In this document: piece after piece, positions 44,887-52,952 of the stretch | How positions within the stretch are numbered: the stretch's first letter is position 1 | How the letters are laid out: each line of letters opens with the position of its first letter | NCBI GenBank assembly: GCA_024699715.1 | Contig: JANPRD010000007.1 | Span: forward strand, 1-64,000 | DNA: 64,000 nt | Reading direction: 5' to 3' | Origin: Candidatus Methanophagales archaeon | GTDB lineage: Archaea; Halobacteriota; Syntropharchaeia; Alkanophagales; Methanospirareceae | Program-made: the position numbers and the translations under genes | Notes under the pieces: generated by a model | What the model was told of the DNA's origin: nothing | Database searches by the model: none | The model's input: the letters and a program-made list of their open reading frames with translations, nothing else

Positions 44887-45159
44887 ATGAGAGTGCGAGT
44901 GTTAGAGCGGAAGGAAAGGTTTGTGAAACTGGAAGTGGCGGGGGAAGACCACACATTTTTAGTGCCTTTAGTGGAGAGGCTGAACGAAGACAGGCGAGTG
45001 GAATTCGCAAACTACGAGAAGAGGCATCCGATTTTGAGCGAGCCCGTTTTGTATGTGAAAATTCAGGAGGGTGCTGATGCATTTGAAGTTTTGAAGGATG
45101 TCGCATCCTCGCTAAATGAGGATTACGAAGCGTTTGAGCGGAAGTATCGCATGAGTTAA
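44887..45159 (+). CDS. rpo11: RNA polymerase subunit Rpo11 (RpoL)
   Basis: A 90-residue alpha-like assembly subunit that pairs with Rpo3. VRVLERKERFVKLEVAGEDH is the opening strand pair, HTFLVPLVERLNEDRRVEFA the dimer helix, and EKRHPILSEPVLYVKIQEGA the next core strands. The C-terminal helix (LNEDYEAFERKYR) is normal. ATG 44887 opens the family's usual N-terminus; the open frame upstream is unrelated. Confidence 0.93.
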   Translation: MRVRVLERKERFVKLEVAGEDHTFLVPLVERLNEDRRVEFANYEKRHPILSEPVLYVKIQEGADAFEVLKDVASSLNEDYEAFERKYRMS

Positions 45160-45189
45160 ATGCGAGAAAAATAAAGGGAGCGGAAAGGT

Positions 45190-45260
45190 GCGGCAATGGT
45201 CTAGTGGTATGACACGGGCCCCCCAAGCCCGTAGCCCGGGTTCGAATCCCGGTTGCCGCA
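45190..45260 (+). tRNA. tRNA-Gly (anticodon CCC)
   Basis: A 71-nt cloverleaf. Acceptor GCGGCAA/TTGCCGC with discriminator A at 45260; D arm GTC/GAC with tagtggtat loop; anticodon stem CGGGC/GCCCG; T arm CCGGG/CCCGG with ttcgaat. The anticodon loop is CCCCCAA, so the anticodon is CCC (reads GGG) and position 33 is C, not the near-universal U. CCA is not encoded. An A/T-rich aaaaataaag lies about 20 nt upstream. It sits between rpo11 and prf1. Confidence 0.93.
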
Positions 45261-45358
45261 CTTCGCCTCTCCCAAAGAAGAGGAAGGGAGGAGAAGAGGA
45301 AGAGGAAAAAAGGAGAGGAGAGAAAGAGAAGGAAAAGGGGGAAAAGAGGGAGATTCGC

Positions 45359-46444
45359 ATGGATTTAGAGAAGCGGGAGTTTCAGCGTCTGCTTGAGGAA
45401 CTGCGAAAGAAGAGTGGCAGAGGCACAGAGCTCATCTCAGTCTACATTCCGCCAGACAGGGACATTTCTGATGTGATGTCTCACCTGCGAGCAGAGCAGG
45501 GACAGGCGATGAACATAAAAAGCAAATCCACACGAAAGAATGTTCACGCTGCTTTGGAAGCGATTCTCTCAAAACTGCGATATTTGCACATAGGAGAGAA
45601 TGGAGTTGCGATATTTTGCGGAGCGGTTTCGCAAGGTGGCGACAAGACAGATATTGAATTTTATGTTGTTGAGCCTCCGGAGAAGATAACTTCATACATT
45701 TACCGCTGCGATTCATCATTTCTGCTTGAACCTTTGGAGAGGATGCTCGCTTCTAATGAAACTTTCGGGCTAATTGTCCTTGACAAGCGAGAAGCCACGA
45801 TAGGAATACTGCGAGGAAAACTGATTCAACCGCTGAAGCATCTCACATCTTCAGTTCCTGGGAAGCACCGAAAGGGTGGGCAGTCCGCTCCTCGCTTCCA
45901 GCGGCTGCGAGAGATTGCGATTGAGGATTTCTACCAACGCATCGGCAGGCACGCATCAGAGATTTTGCTTGCGGTGGATGACTTGAAAGGCGTTCTTATC
46001 GGAGGTCCAAGCCCAACGAAGGAAGAATTTCTGAAGGGAAATTACTTGCATTACGAGCTGAGAGACAAAATTATAGGCGTTTTTGATGTCGCTTACACGG
46101 ATGAATCAGGATTATACGAGTTAGTAGACAAGGCGGAGGATGTTTTAGAGGGTTTAGAGCTTGTGAAGGAGAAGCGATTGATGTCAAGATTCATGAAATT
46201 GCTCGTTAATGAGCCTGAATTAGTGGCTTACGGCGAGGAAGAGGTGCGTAAAAAGTTGGAAGAGGGTTCCGTTGAGACCTTGCTACTTTCTGAGAGTGTG
46301 CCTGCGGAGAAGATGCGTGAGCTTGCCGAGCTTGCAGAGAAAACGAATGCTGAAGTCGCACTCATCTCTGCGGACTTTGAAGAAGGCTCTCAACTTGAGC
46401 GTGCATTCAAGGGCATCGCAGCGATTTTGAGATTCAAATCATGA
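45359..46444 (+). CDS. prf1: Peptide chain release factor aRF1
   Basis: A 361-residue archaeal release factor that reads all three stop codons. NIKSKSTR near residue 51 is the stop-decoding motif and GKHRKGGQSAPRF near 170 the GGQ peptide-release loop. The domain 3 part includes ESVPAEKMRELAELAEKTNA. ATG 45359 starts the family core; the open frame upstream runs through the tRNA and a purine-rich spacer and is not coding. Its stop overlaps the start of the TraB gene (ATGA). Confidence 0.95.
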   Translation: MDLEKREFQRLLEELRKKSGRGTELISVYIPPDRDISDVMSHLRAEQGQAMNIKSKSTRKNVHAALEAILSKLRYLHIGENGVAIFCGAVSQGGDKTDIEFYVVEPPEKITSYIYRCDSSFLLEPLERMLASNETFGLIVLDKREATIGILRGKLIQPLKHLTSSVPGKHRKGGQSAPRFQRLREIAIEDFYQRIGRHASEILLAVDDLKGVLIGGPSPTKEEFLKGNYLHYELRDKIIGVFDVAYTDESGLYELVDKAEDVLEGLELVKEKRLMSRFMKLLVNEPELVAYGEEEVRKKLEEGSVETLLLSESVPAEKMRELAELAEKTNAEVALISADFEEGSQLERAFKGIAAILRFKS

Positions 46445-46989
46445 GCGAAAGCAGGATATTATTGGACGATGTAGAGATAATTTTGGTAGGAACAGGACAT
46501 ATTTTGGAGAAAAGCGTGAAAGAAGTAGGGGAAGTAATAGAGAGGGAGCATCCAGATATTGTTGCGGTTGAGCTTTGTGAAGGAAGATATAGGGCTTTAA
46601 AGGGCGAGGTTACGAATTTTTCAGTGAAAGATGCTCTCAGCGGTAATCCACTCATCCTTCTGACGCAGTGGCTTCTCGCTTACATTCAGCGTAAAATCGG
46701 AGATGAAATCGGCGTTCAGCCGGGTGCAGAGATGCTCGCAGCGATAGAAAAAGCGGAGGAGCGTGGCTGTGATGTCGCTCTCGTTGACCGCCCCATTCAA
46801 ATAACGATGCAGCGTTTTTGGGCGAAGATGAGCGTGTGGGAGAAATTGAAGATGTTCTTCTCACTCGCCTCCGCAATTTTTCACTTGCGGGAACTCGGTG
46901 AAGCGAAGGGGCGGAAGCGAGAAAGAGGGCGTGGTGAGCGTGAGCGAGCAAAACTCGTGTGCTCGGTGGCGTTGATGTGGAGCATTTGA
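46441..46989 (+). CDS. TraB/PrgY-family protein, N-terminal part (frameshifted)
   Basis: Start of an archaeal TraB/PrgY/GumN-like membrane protein. It has VEIILVGTGHILEKSVKEVG and HPDIVAVELCEGRYRALKG, with the GxxH and ExxxxR active-site-like motifs of the Tiki/TraB fold, then DVALVDRPIQITMQRFW. A basic low-complexity piece (RKRERGRGERERAK) near residues 159-172 comes just before the frame is lost at about 46955-46985. Substrate unknown; family members may be membrane metalloproteases. Confidence 0.8.
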   Translation: MSESRILLDDVEIILVGTGHILEKSVKEVGEVIEREHPDIVAVELCEGRYRALKGEVTNFSVKDALSGNPLILLTQWLLAYIQRKIGDEIGVQPGAEMLAAIEKAEERGCDVALVDRPIQITMQRFWAKMSVWEKLKMFFSLASAIFHLRELGEAKGRKRERGRGERERAKLVCSVALMWSI

Positions 46990-47236
46990 CCGACGAGGAT
47001 GTCGTCTCGCAGTTGCTGAACGAGTTGAGGCAGTTCTCCCCGGGTGCTGCAACCGCATTGCTTGACGAGCGGGATGCGTTCATCGCAGGCAGACTACGCT
47101 CACTCTCCAAAATGCTGCACGAAAGGGCGGTGAGGGAAAAGGCGGGAAAGGCAGGAAAAGAGCAAACACGGCAGACGCAAATTGCGAGTGTCGAGGGGGA
47201 AACGGTGAGGGCGGAAGCAGTGGTGAGAGCGGGAGC
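46959..47236 (+). CDS. TraB/PrgY-family protein, middle part (frameshifted)
   Basis: Continues in another frame: GGVDVEHLTDEDVVSQLLNE, FSPGAATALLDERDAFIAGR, all well matched to TraB proteins. It then enters a low-complexity tract (REKAGKAGKEQTRQTQ) and the family frame shifts again before 47237. No separate start is implied. Confidence 0.75.
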
Positions 47237-47848
47237 GTGGGAAAAATCGTCGCAGTCGTCGGTGCGGGGCATATTCAAGGCATTCGTAAATACCTCTCAA
47301 ATCCAGATTCGATTCCTCCTCTGGAGGATTTGTGCGAGGTCGCTGCTCGGAAGAAAATTTCGTTGAAGACCTTGCTAACTGCGGGTTTGCTTGCGGTTCT
47401 TCTCTTCCTTGCTCTCGCAGTCATTTATTCAGGCATCTCAACGCAGACACTTCTGACCGCTCTTTTCTGGTGGTTTTTAATTAACGGCGTGTTGTCTGGC
47501 GGTGGCGTGATTGCAGCGAGGGGGCATCCGCTCTCCGCCCTTGTTGCGTTCTCTGTTGCTTGGCTCACCTCCCTGAACCCATTTTTAGCGGCAGGGTGGT
47601 TCGCAGGCATCGTGGAAGCGTCTCTGCGTTCGCCCACTGTTGAAGATGTGAAAGAGATGCTAAAGGCGGAAAGTTTCGGCGATTTGATGCAAAATAGAAT
47701 GTTCAAAGTCATTTTTGTGGCTGCTCTCGCAAATATAGGCAGCATGATTGGCACTTTTCTCGGCGCTTATGTCGTCTTAAGAGTCGTTGGTTTGGACATT
47801 CATCATGTATTTGAGGGATTATCTCACTTTTTCTCTCAATTTTTCTGA
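47237..47848 (+). CDS. TraB/PrgY-family protein, C-terminal part (frameshifted)
   Basis: The family resumes with GKIVAVVGAGHIQGIRKYL and PPLEDLCEVAARKKISLKTL, then four or five TM helices (LLAVLLFLALAVIYSGI, LLTALFWWFLINGVLSGG, PFLAAGWFAGIVEASL, VIFVAALANIGSMIGTFLG). So the whole protein has a soluble TraB domain followed by a membrane domain, as in other archaeal members. Confidence 0.8.
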   Translation: MGKIVAVVGAGHIQGIRKYLSNPDSIPPLEDLCEVAARKKISLKTLLTAGLLAVLLFLALAVIYSGISTQTLLTALFWWFLINGVLSGGGVIAARGHPLSALVAFSVAWLTSLNPFLAAGWFAGIVEASLRSPTVEDVKEMLKAESFGDLMQNRMFKVIFVAALANIGSMIGTFLGAYVVLRVVGLDIHHVFEGLSHFFSQFF

Positions 47849-47891
47849 TTTTTTCTGATTTGGAAGCTGTGGGAAGGCAGTGGGAAGGCAG
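47841..47891. repeat. Short tandem duplications after traB
   Basis: Two 10-bp copies of ttttctgatt (47841-47860, the first containing the stop) and two 11-bp copies of tgggaaggcag (47870-47891), with a partial third. The T-runs could also aid termination. Confidence 0.55.
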
Positions 47892-47966
47892 TAAGAAGGA
47901 AAAGTGGAGAAGTGGAAAAAATAAAAGGGGTTGATTTAAAGGGCGCTGCGAGGTTTGAGTTGAGTG

Positions 47967-48218
47967 TCAAGCAGGCATCCGCTCTGTGAGGAATTTTGCA
48001 TACTGCCGTAGGAGATCAGCGCCGCACTTCGGGCATTTCAGCACGGGCTTCTCAATAGGAGCGCCACACTGGCATTTCTGCATTCTGCTTTTTCCTTCTG
48101 CAAGGAGGTCACCTCTCAGGTGAGCAGAGTGCGATGTGAGGACATGCTCCACCATCCTCTCTACTGCATCCGGCGCCTCAATGACTTCAAAACAGTATGG
48201 GCATCTTGCCTTTGCCAT
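47967..48218 (-). CDS. Small zinc-finger/zinc-ribbon protein
   Basis: An 83-residue protein with two putative zinc sites: a C2H2-like finger CPYC...MVEHVLTSH (residues 6-30) and a ribbon CQCGAPIEKPVLKCPKCG (about 49-66). The rest is short and charged. I do not know the family; it could bind nucleic acid or protein. ggtggaggtga lies directly before the ATG, and a TATA box lies about 40 nt upstream, shared with the divergent dapF region. Confidence 0.7.
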   Translation of the reverse strand: MAKARCPYCFEVIEAPDAVERMVEHVLTSHSAHLRGDLLAEGKSRMQKCQCGAPIEKPVLKCPKCGADLLRQYAKFLTERMPA

Positions 48219-48256
48219 TTCGCCTCACCTCCACCTCTCCAATTCCCTGCATTCCC

Positions 48257-48264
48257 TTTTTAAA
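48257..48264 (-). promoter_or_regulatory. TATA box for the zinc-finger gene
   Basis: tttaaaaa on the minus strand, about 40 nt before the ATG at 48218. A second A/T-rich piece at 48268-48278 (ttctaaatttt) could serve dapF on the plus strand. Confidence 0.5.
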
Positions 48265-48323
48265 TGTTTCTAAATTTTTCAGCGAGAGAACGCTTTTGCA
48301 TGCCTGCTTTCAAAGGAAAGGAA

Positions 48324-49340
48324 ATGCGGATGCGACTGCGTTTCACGAAAATGCACGGCTGCGGTAACGATTTCATTTTAGTCAACGAGAGCGCAGGAGC
48401 GTCGCAGGAGCGGAAGCGGGGCGAGAGAGCAGGAGCAGAGCGGGAGGTCGCAATTCCTGAAGAGCGGAAGGGCGATGTAGCGAGGGCGTTGTGCAGGCGT
48501 CGCTTCGCTGTCGGTGCGGACGGATTGATTTTCCTCTGCGAGCCTTCTTCTTCCGCATACGACTTTCGCATGCGAATATTCAACGCAGACGGCACAGAAG
48601 CGGAAATGAGCGGGAATGGGATAAGGTGTGCCGCTAAATTTGCGTTTGAGCATGGCGTTGCACCGAGAAAAATGCGCATTCAGACAGAAGGCGGGTTGCG
48701 TGTTGCGGAGGTTCTCAAAGAGAAATGCGAAGAGGCAGAGGCAGAAGAAGAGGCAGAAGGGAAGAATGGCTCTGCGGGCGGTGTTGTGGGCAGAACTTCG
48801 CTTGTGCGTGTGTTCATGGGAAAGCCCGTATTTAAGTGCGTAGACGAGCCTTTCAAGGTGAAAGGCATGAAAGGCAGTGGAGAAGAATTTGAGGAGGTTC
48901 GTCTCAGTGTTTTGAGCGTCGGCAACCCGCATGCGGTTATGCTTGTGGATTCGTTTGAAGGTCTGGATGTTTCCGCTTTGGGTCGCCGAATTTCCTCGCT
49001 CCCCGCATTCCCAGAGGGCGTGAATGTGAATTTCGTCGCTCTCAGGTCAAAGAATGAAGCGGAGTCGTCTGAAGGTGCGGTGGGTGCTGCGGCGGAGGAG
49101 GGTGTAGCGGAAATTCAAGTGCGAACTTACGAGAGAGGCGTTGGAGAGACGCTTTCCTGCGGGACAGGTTCGACAGCATCCGTGCTTGCATTGCACAGGC
49201 TCGGCATTTTGGATGCGAGGAAGCCCGTTAGGGTTCTCACGAGAGGCGGGGTTCTCACTGTTGAACTGCGTGAGGATGGCGCTTACCTCACTGGACCTGC
49301 GACGGAGGTCTGCGAGGGCACGGTTGAAATTTCATTTTGA
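48324..49340 (+). CDS. dapF: Diaminopimelate epimerase
   Basis: A 338-residue DapF, which converts LL- to meso-diaminopimelate for lysine synthesis. Both catalytic cysteines are present: MSGNGIRCAAKFAFEHG and ETLSCGTGSTASVLA. MHGCGNDFILVNE opens the fold and GNPHAVMLVDSFEGLDV is in place. It is about 50-60 residues longer than usual because of charged low-complexity insertions near residues 25-55 (QERKRGERAGAERE) and 130-155 (CEEAEAEEEAEGK). ATG 48324 has aaaggaaagga upstream; 48330 is an in-frame alternative. Confidence 0.92.
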   Translation: MRMRLRFTKMHGCGNDFILVNESAGASQERKRGERAGAEREVAIPEERKGDVARALCRRRFAVGADGLIFLCEPSSSAYDFRMRIFNADGTEAEMSGNGIRCAAKFAFEHGVAPRKMRIQTEGGLRVAEVLKEKCEEAEAEEEAEGKNGSAGGVVGRTSLVRVFMGKPVFKCVDEPFKVKGMKGSGEEFEEVRLSVLSVGNPHAVMLVDSFEGLDVSALGRRISSLPAFPEGVNVNFVALRSKNEAESSEGAVGAAAEEGVAEIQVRTYERGVGETLSCGTGSTASVLALHRLGILDARKPVRVLTRGGVLTVELREDGAYLTGPATEVCEGTVEISF

Positions 49341-49399
49341 GCAGGCGGAGAGCGCATGGAGCGCATGGAGAAAGGGGGGAAAGGTGAAAGGGGAGAGGG

Positions 49400-50686
49400 A
49401 TGAAACTGCTCGTTTTTGAGCCTTTTTCTGGAGCTGCTGGCGACATGGTCTTAGGTGCTCTGCTTGACCTCGGCGTCCCTGAGAAGAAGGTAGCTGACGC
49501 TGTCTCCGCTTTTGGTCTGCGCATGGATGTGCAGGAAGTCGTGAGAGGCGGAATAAAAGCGAAGCGTGTGAAATTTGCGAGAAATGCGACAGAGGGCGAG
49601 AGAAGCGGTAAAAAAGGCATGTCCTACGGCGAAATAGTTCGTTTGTTGAAAGAGAGCGGTTTGAGCGAGAGCATCGTTTCCTCCGCTTTGAACATTTTTG
49701 AGCGTATTGCGACTGCTGAGGCTCGTGTTCACGGCGTTCCGAAGGAGAAACTGCACTTCCACGAGCTCGGCGGTCTTGACACGCTTGGCGATTTGGTGGG
49801 ATGCGTTGTCGCATTTGCGGAGATTTCGGGCGTTGCGGGAGGCGTTGTTGAGCGAGTGTTGAGCCTGCCTGTCTCCGTCGGTGGCGGTTTCGTGAGGACT
49901 GCACACGGCGAGATGCCCGTGCCTGCACCTGCGACGCTTGAAATCCTGCGTTCAGCGGGCATCCCGTTCAAAGGCGGACCTGTGAATGCGGAACTGCTGA
50001 CGCCGACAGGGGCTGCTCTGCTCGCACACTTCGTTGACAGTTTCGTGAGCTTTCTGCCTGAGATGCGAGTTGAGCGCACAGGCTACGGCGCAGGCGAAGC
50101 GGAATTCAAAGAAACGGCGAATGTCCTCCGTGTGTCCCTCGGCTCTGCGTCTGCGACTGCGGTCGCTGCGGTTGAGAGCGAGGAGGCGCTGCTCTTCAGG
50201 GATGCTATTGAGGTCTTAGAGACGAATGTTGACGATGTAACGGGCGAAGTTCTCGGCAATTTGATTGAAGTTTTGCTTGCTGAAGGCGCTAAAGATGTCT
50301 CAATAGTTCCAGCGTTAATGAAAAAGGGTAGAGCAGGACACATAATTAAGGTAATTGTATCTCCAAAGGACGCAGAAAGGATTGCGTATCGCATAATGCG
50401 AGAGACTGGGACGCTTGGTGTTCGTGTAATGGGCGTGAAGCACAGATTTTTGGCGAGAAGAGAGGTGAAGAGGGTGCGTGTTAAGTTGCGAGGCGCTGAG
50501 AGAGAGATTTCAGTGAAGTTCGCATTTGACGCAAAGGGCAGTCTGCTGAATGTTTCTGCGGAGTTTGAGGATGCTCGTCGCATCGCATCAGAGACGGGAG
50601 TTCCGCTGCGAGAGGTCATGCATCTTGCGGAAGAGACGGCGAGGCGTGAGATTGCGAGTGATGCTGCTGGAGGAGATAGTGAGTAG
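49400..50686 (+). CDS. larC: Nickel-pincer cofactor protein LarC (DUF111)
   Basis: A 428-residue LarC, the CTP-dependent nickel-insertion cyclometallase of the nickel-pincer nucleotide pathway. N-terminal FEPFSGAAGDMVLGALLDLG, HFHELGGLDTLGDLVGC near residue 115, TAHGEMPVPAPATLEIL near 170, ETNVDDVTGEVLGNLIEVLL near 275 and KKGRAGHIIKVIVSP near 310. larB and larE are not visible here. Many archaea carry LarC without a known racemase, so its client enzyme is open. It is set among other nickel-related genes. Confidence 0.93.
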   Translation: MKLLVFEPFSGAAGDMVLGALLDLGVPEKKVADAVSAFGLRMDVQEVVRGGIKAKRVKFARNATEGERSGKKGMSYGEIVRLLKESGLSESIVSSALNIFERIATAEARVHGVPKEKLHFHELGGLDTLGDLVGCVVAFAEISGVAGGVVERVLSLPVSVGGGFVRTAHGEMPVPAPATLEILRSAGIPFKGGPVNAELLTPTGAALLAHFVDSFVSFLPEMRVERTGYGAGEAEFKETANVLRVSLGSASATAVAAVESEEALLFRDAIEVLETNVDDVTGEVLGNLIEVLLAEGAKDVSIVPALMKKGRAGHIIKVIVSPKDAERIAYRIMRETGTLGVRVMGVKHRFLARREVKRVRVKLRGAEREISVKFAFDAKGSLLNVSAEFEDARRIASETGVPLREVMHLAEETARREIASDAAGGDSE

Positions 50687-50750
50687 TGAGGAGGCGAGGG
50701 CGAGGGGAGCGAAGAAGAAGAGAAGGGTCGCAGCAGGGCAATGTGGTAAG

Positions 50751-50760
50751 ATTTTTAAAA
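50751..50760 (+). promoter_or_regulatory. TATA box of tRNA-Leu
   Basis: atttttaaaa about 24-33 nt before the first base of the tRNA, the expected spacing for initiation close to the mature 5' end. Confidence 0.6.
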
Positions 50761-50783
50761 TTCTGTGAGTGAAGGTAAAAAGA

Positions 50784-50866
50784 GCGGAGGTTGCCGAGAG
50801 GACAAAGGCGCTGGCTTGAGGGGCCAGTCCCGTAGGGGTTCGGGGGTTCAAATCCCCTCCTCCGCA
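50784..50866 (+). tRNA. tRNA-Leu (anticodon GAG)
   Basis: An 83-nt class II tRNA. Acceptor GCGGAGG/CCTCCGC with discriminator A at 50866; D arm GCC/GGC; anticodon arm CTGGC-TTGAGGG-GCCAG with anticodon GAG (reads CUC/CUU); long variable arm around tcccgtagggg; T arm GGGGG/CCCCT with ttcaaat. No encoded CCA, no intron. Confidence 0.94.
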
Positions 50867-50971
50867 CTCATTCTTCTCTTTTTGCTCTGAATTTTAAGAG
50901 AGGGTCAGGTTTTTAATTGAAAAGAGGGGAGGAAAAAGGGGAGAGAGAAGGGAGAGGAGGGTGAAGATGAA

Positions 50972-52036
50972 TTGAGGACGAGTGGAGGAGGATTTCATGC
51001 GGAGCATGATGTCCGAGCGACAACGGAGGAGGAGCTTCAGGAGATTTTGGAGCAGTCTAAGACGGTAATAAAGGTAATAGGGTGCGGAGGCAGCGGCACG
51101 AACACGATTCAAAGGATGTGCGAAGAAGGTATATTCGGTGCGGAGTTGTATGCGTTGAACACGGACGCTCAACACTTGCTACATGCGAAGGTCGACAACA
51201 AAATATTCATCGGTCGTAAGACGACTCGTGGCTTGGGTGCAGGCTCAATTCCGAGGCTTGGTGAGGAAGCTGCGAAAGAGAACGAGGACGACATAAAAGC
51301 GATTGTGAAGGATGCGGACATGGTCTTTGTGACATGCGGTCTCGGCGGTGGCACTGGAACGGGCGCCGCACCTGTCGTTGCCGCTGCTGCGCAAGAGGCT
51401 GGAGCGCTCACGATTGGCGTTGTGACGCTGCCTTTCAGCGCAGAAGGCGAAATGCGTTGGGAGAATGCGGAAATAGGTCTTGAGAAGTTGCGGGAATGCA
51501 CGGACACGCTTATTGTCATTCCGAACGACAAGTTGTTGGATGTAGTGCCTCGCCTTCCGCTGAATGAAGCATTCAAGGTCGCAGATGAAATCTTAATGAG
51601 GGCTGTGAAGGGCTTAACTGAACTCATCACGAAGCCCGGCTTGGTGAATCTTGACTTTGCGGATGTGCGCACTGTGATGCAGGATGGAGGAATGGCGATG
51701 ATAGGGTTTGGGGAGGCGACAGGCGAAAACAAGGCGGTGGAATCTGTGCGAAGGGCTTTGAACTCACCCTTGCTGAATGTTGATGTTTCAGAGGCGAAAG
51801 CCGCTCTTATAAATGTGATAGGTGGCGAGGACATGACGGTTGAGGAGGCTGAAGGAGCTCTTGAGGAGGTTCACGAGATGATGAGCGACGGTTCAAGAAT
51901 AATCTGGGGCGTTCAAATAGACCCTGAACTGCAGAACACGATAAAAACGCTCCTCATCGTCACAGGCGTGAAATCTGAGCAGATATATGCTCGGAAGACG
52001 CACCGCAGTGAATATGGCATTGATATTGTTAAGTGA
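50972..52036 (+). CDS. ftsZ: Cell division protein FtsZ
   Basis: A 354-residue archaeal FtsZ (FtsZ1-like). [17 protein letters not shown] near residue 33, [12 protein letters not shown], the tubulin signature [19 protein letters not shown] near 125, and the T7 loop [16 protein letters not shown] near 225. It is a GTPase that polymerises at the division site. A TTG at 50972 is the start: ggaggg lies about eight bases upstream and no ATG or GTG is in frame before the core. secE and spt5 follow, a conserved archaeal set. Confidence 0.96.
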   Translation: MRTSGGGFHAEHDVRATTEEELQEILEQSKTVIKVIGCGGSGTNTIQRMCEEGIFGAELYALNTDAQHLLHAKVDNKIFIGRKTTRGLGAGSIPRLGEEAAKENEDDIKAIVKDADMVFVTCGLGGGTGTGAAPVVAAAAQEAGALTIGVVTLPFSAEGEMRWENAEIGLEKLRECTDTLIVIPNDKLLDVVPRLPLNEAFKVADEILMRAVKGLTELITKPGLVNLDFADVRTVMQDGGMAMIGFGEATGENKAVESVRRALNSPLLNVDVSEAKAALINVIGGEDMTVEEAEGALEEVHEMMSDGSRIIWGVQIDPELQNTIKTLLIVTGVKSEQIYARKTHRSEYGIDIVK

Positions 52037-52069
52037 AGGAGGGGGCGAGAGTGAGAGTGAGTGCGTGAT

Positions 52070-52300
52070 ATGAGATTTGATGAGTTGAAATTAGAGGAGC
52101 AGTTCAGGAAAGTGCAAGAGTTGCCTGACATTGTGAGGGAGTATTTGCGCATTTTGAAGCTTTCTCGCCGACCCGACAAGGAGGAGTTCATGCAGGTCTC
52201 AAAGATTTCCGCTGCGATGATTCTGCTCGTGGGATTGATAGGCTTTACCATTTATGTGTTAATGACCGCTCTGCCGAAGGCGTTGGCGGGTGTGCCTTAG
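52070..52300 (+). CDS. secE: Preprotein translocase SecE (Sec61 gamma)
   Basis: A 76-residue single-span membrane protein. An amphipathic N-terminal helix (EQFRKVQELPDIVREYLRIL) with KLSRRPDKEEFMQVSKI, then the TM helix (ISAAMILLVGLIGFTIYVLM). Both match archaeal SecE, which clamps SecY in the Sec translocon. A GTG nine bases earlier is possible. Placement between ftsZ and spt5 is diagnostic. Confidence 0.92.
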   Translation: MRFDELKLEEQFRKVQELPDIVREYLRILKLSRRPDKEEFMQVSKISAAMILLVGLIGFTIYVLMTALPKALAGVP

Positions 52301-52402
52301 GTGGGTGCATAGGTGGGTGAAAAGCGCTCGTTGCAGGTGGCGTTGCGTGCTGTTTGTGATGTTTGTGAAGTAGAGTAGAGGGAGAGGAAGGTAGAGGTAA
52401 GA

Positions 52403-52906
52403 ATGCCTGTGTATGCGGTGAAAACGACGGTGAATCAGGAGAGGGCGGTTGCAGACTTAATAGTATCCTATGTGGAGGGAATGAGGAGGGAGGAGCATGG
52501 AATCAAAGCGATTCTTGTGCCTGACGAGTTGCGAGGTTATGTGCTTATTGAGGCTGAGCGTCCTGAAGTGATAGAGCAAGCCATTCAGAACATACCGCAT
52601 GCGAGAGGGCTCGTTCGGACACGAAGGGGCGTCTCTTCCGCCTCACTCTCACGACCTGCGGAGATGCGATTTGAGGAGATTGAGCATTTCCTCACGCCGA
52701 AGCCTTCTGTCGCTGGAATTGAAGAAGGGAGCATCGTTGAGATTATTTCAGGTCCTTTCAAAGGCGAGCGAGCAAGAGTCAAAAAGGTGGACACCGCAAG
52801 AGAAGAAATCACGATTGAACTTTTTGATGCGATGGTTCCTATACCCATCACTGTCAGAGGAGAGAGCGTCCGTGTGCTGAGCAGGGAAGAGCGGAAAGAA
52901 GAGTGA
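52403..52906 (+). CDS. spt5: Transcription elongation factor Spt5 (NusG-like)
   Basis: A 167-residue archaeal Spt5. The NGN domain (1-85) has YAVKTTVNQERAVADLIVSY and LRGYVLIEAERPEVIEQAIQ. The KOW domain is VAGIEEGSIVEIISGPFKGE near residue 105-125. It binds the RNA polymerase clamp together with Spt4 to raise processivity. Ribosomal protein L11, often next in this operon, is absent; hypD converges from the other strand. Confidence 0.94.
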   Translation: MPVYAVKTTVNQERAVADLIVSYVEGMRREEHGIKAILVPDELRGYVLIEAERPEVIEQAIQNIPHARGLVRTRRGVSSASLSRPAEMRFEEIEHFLTPKPSVAGIEEGSIVEIISGPFKGERARVKKVDTAREEITIELFDAMVPIPITVRGESVRVLSREERKEE

Positions 52907-52952
52907 GTGAAGTAAAGAAAAACGCAGAAAAGCCTCGCAAGGGAATCAAAAT

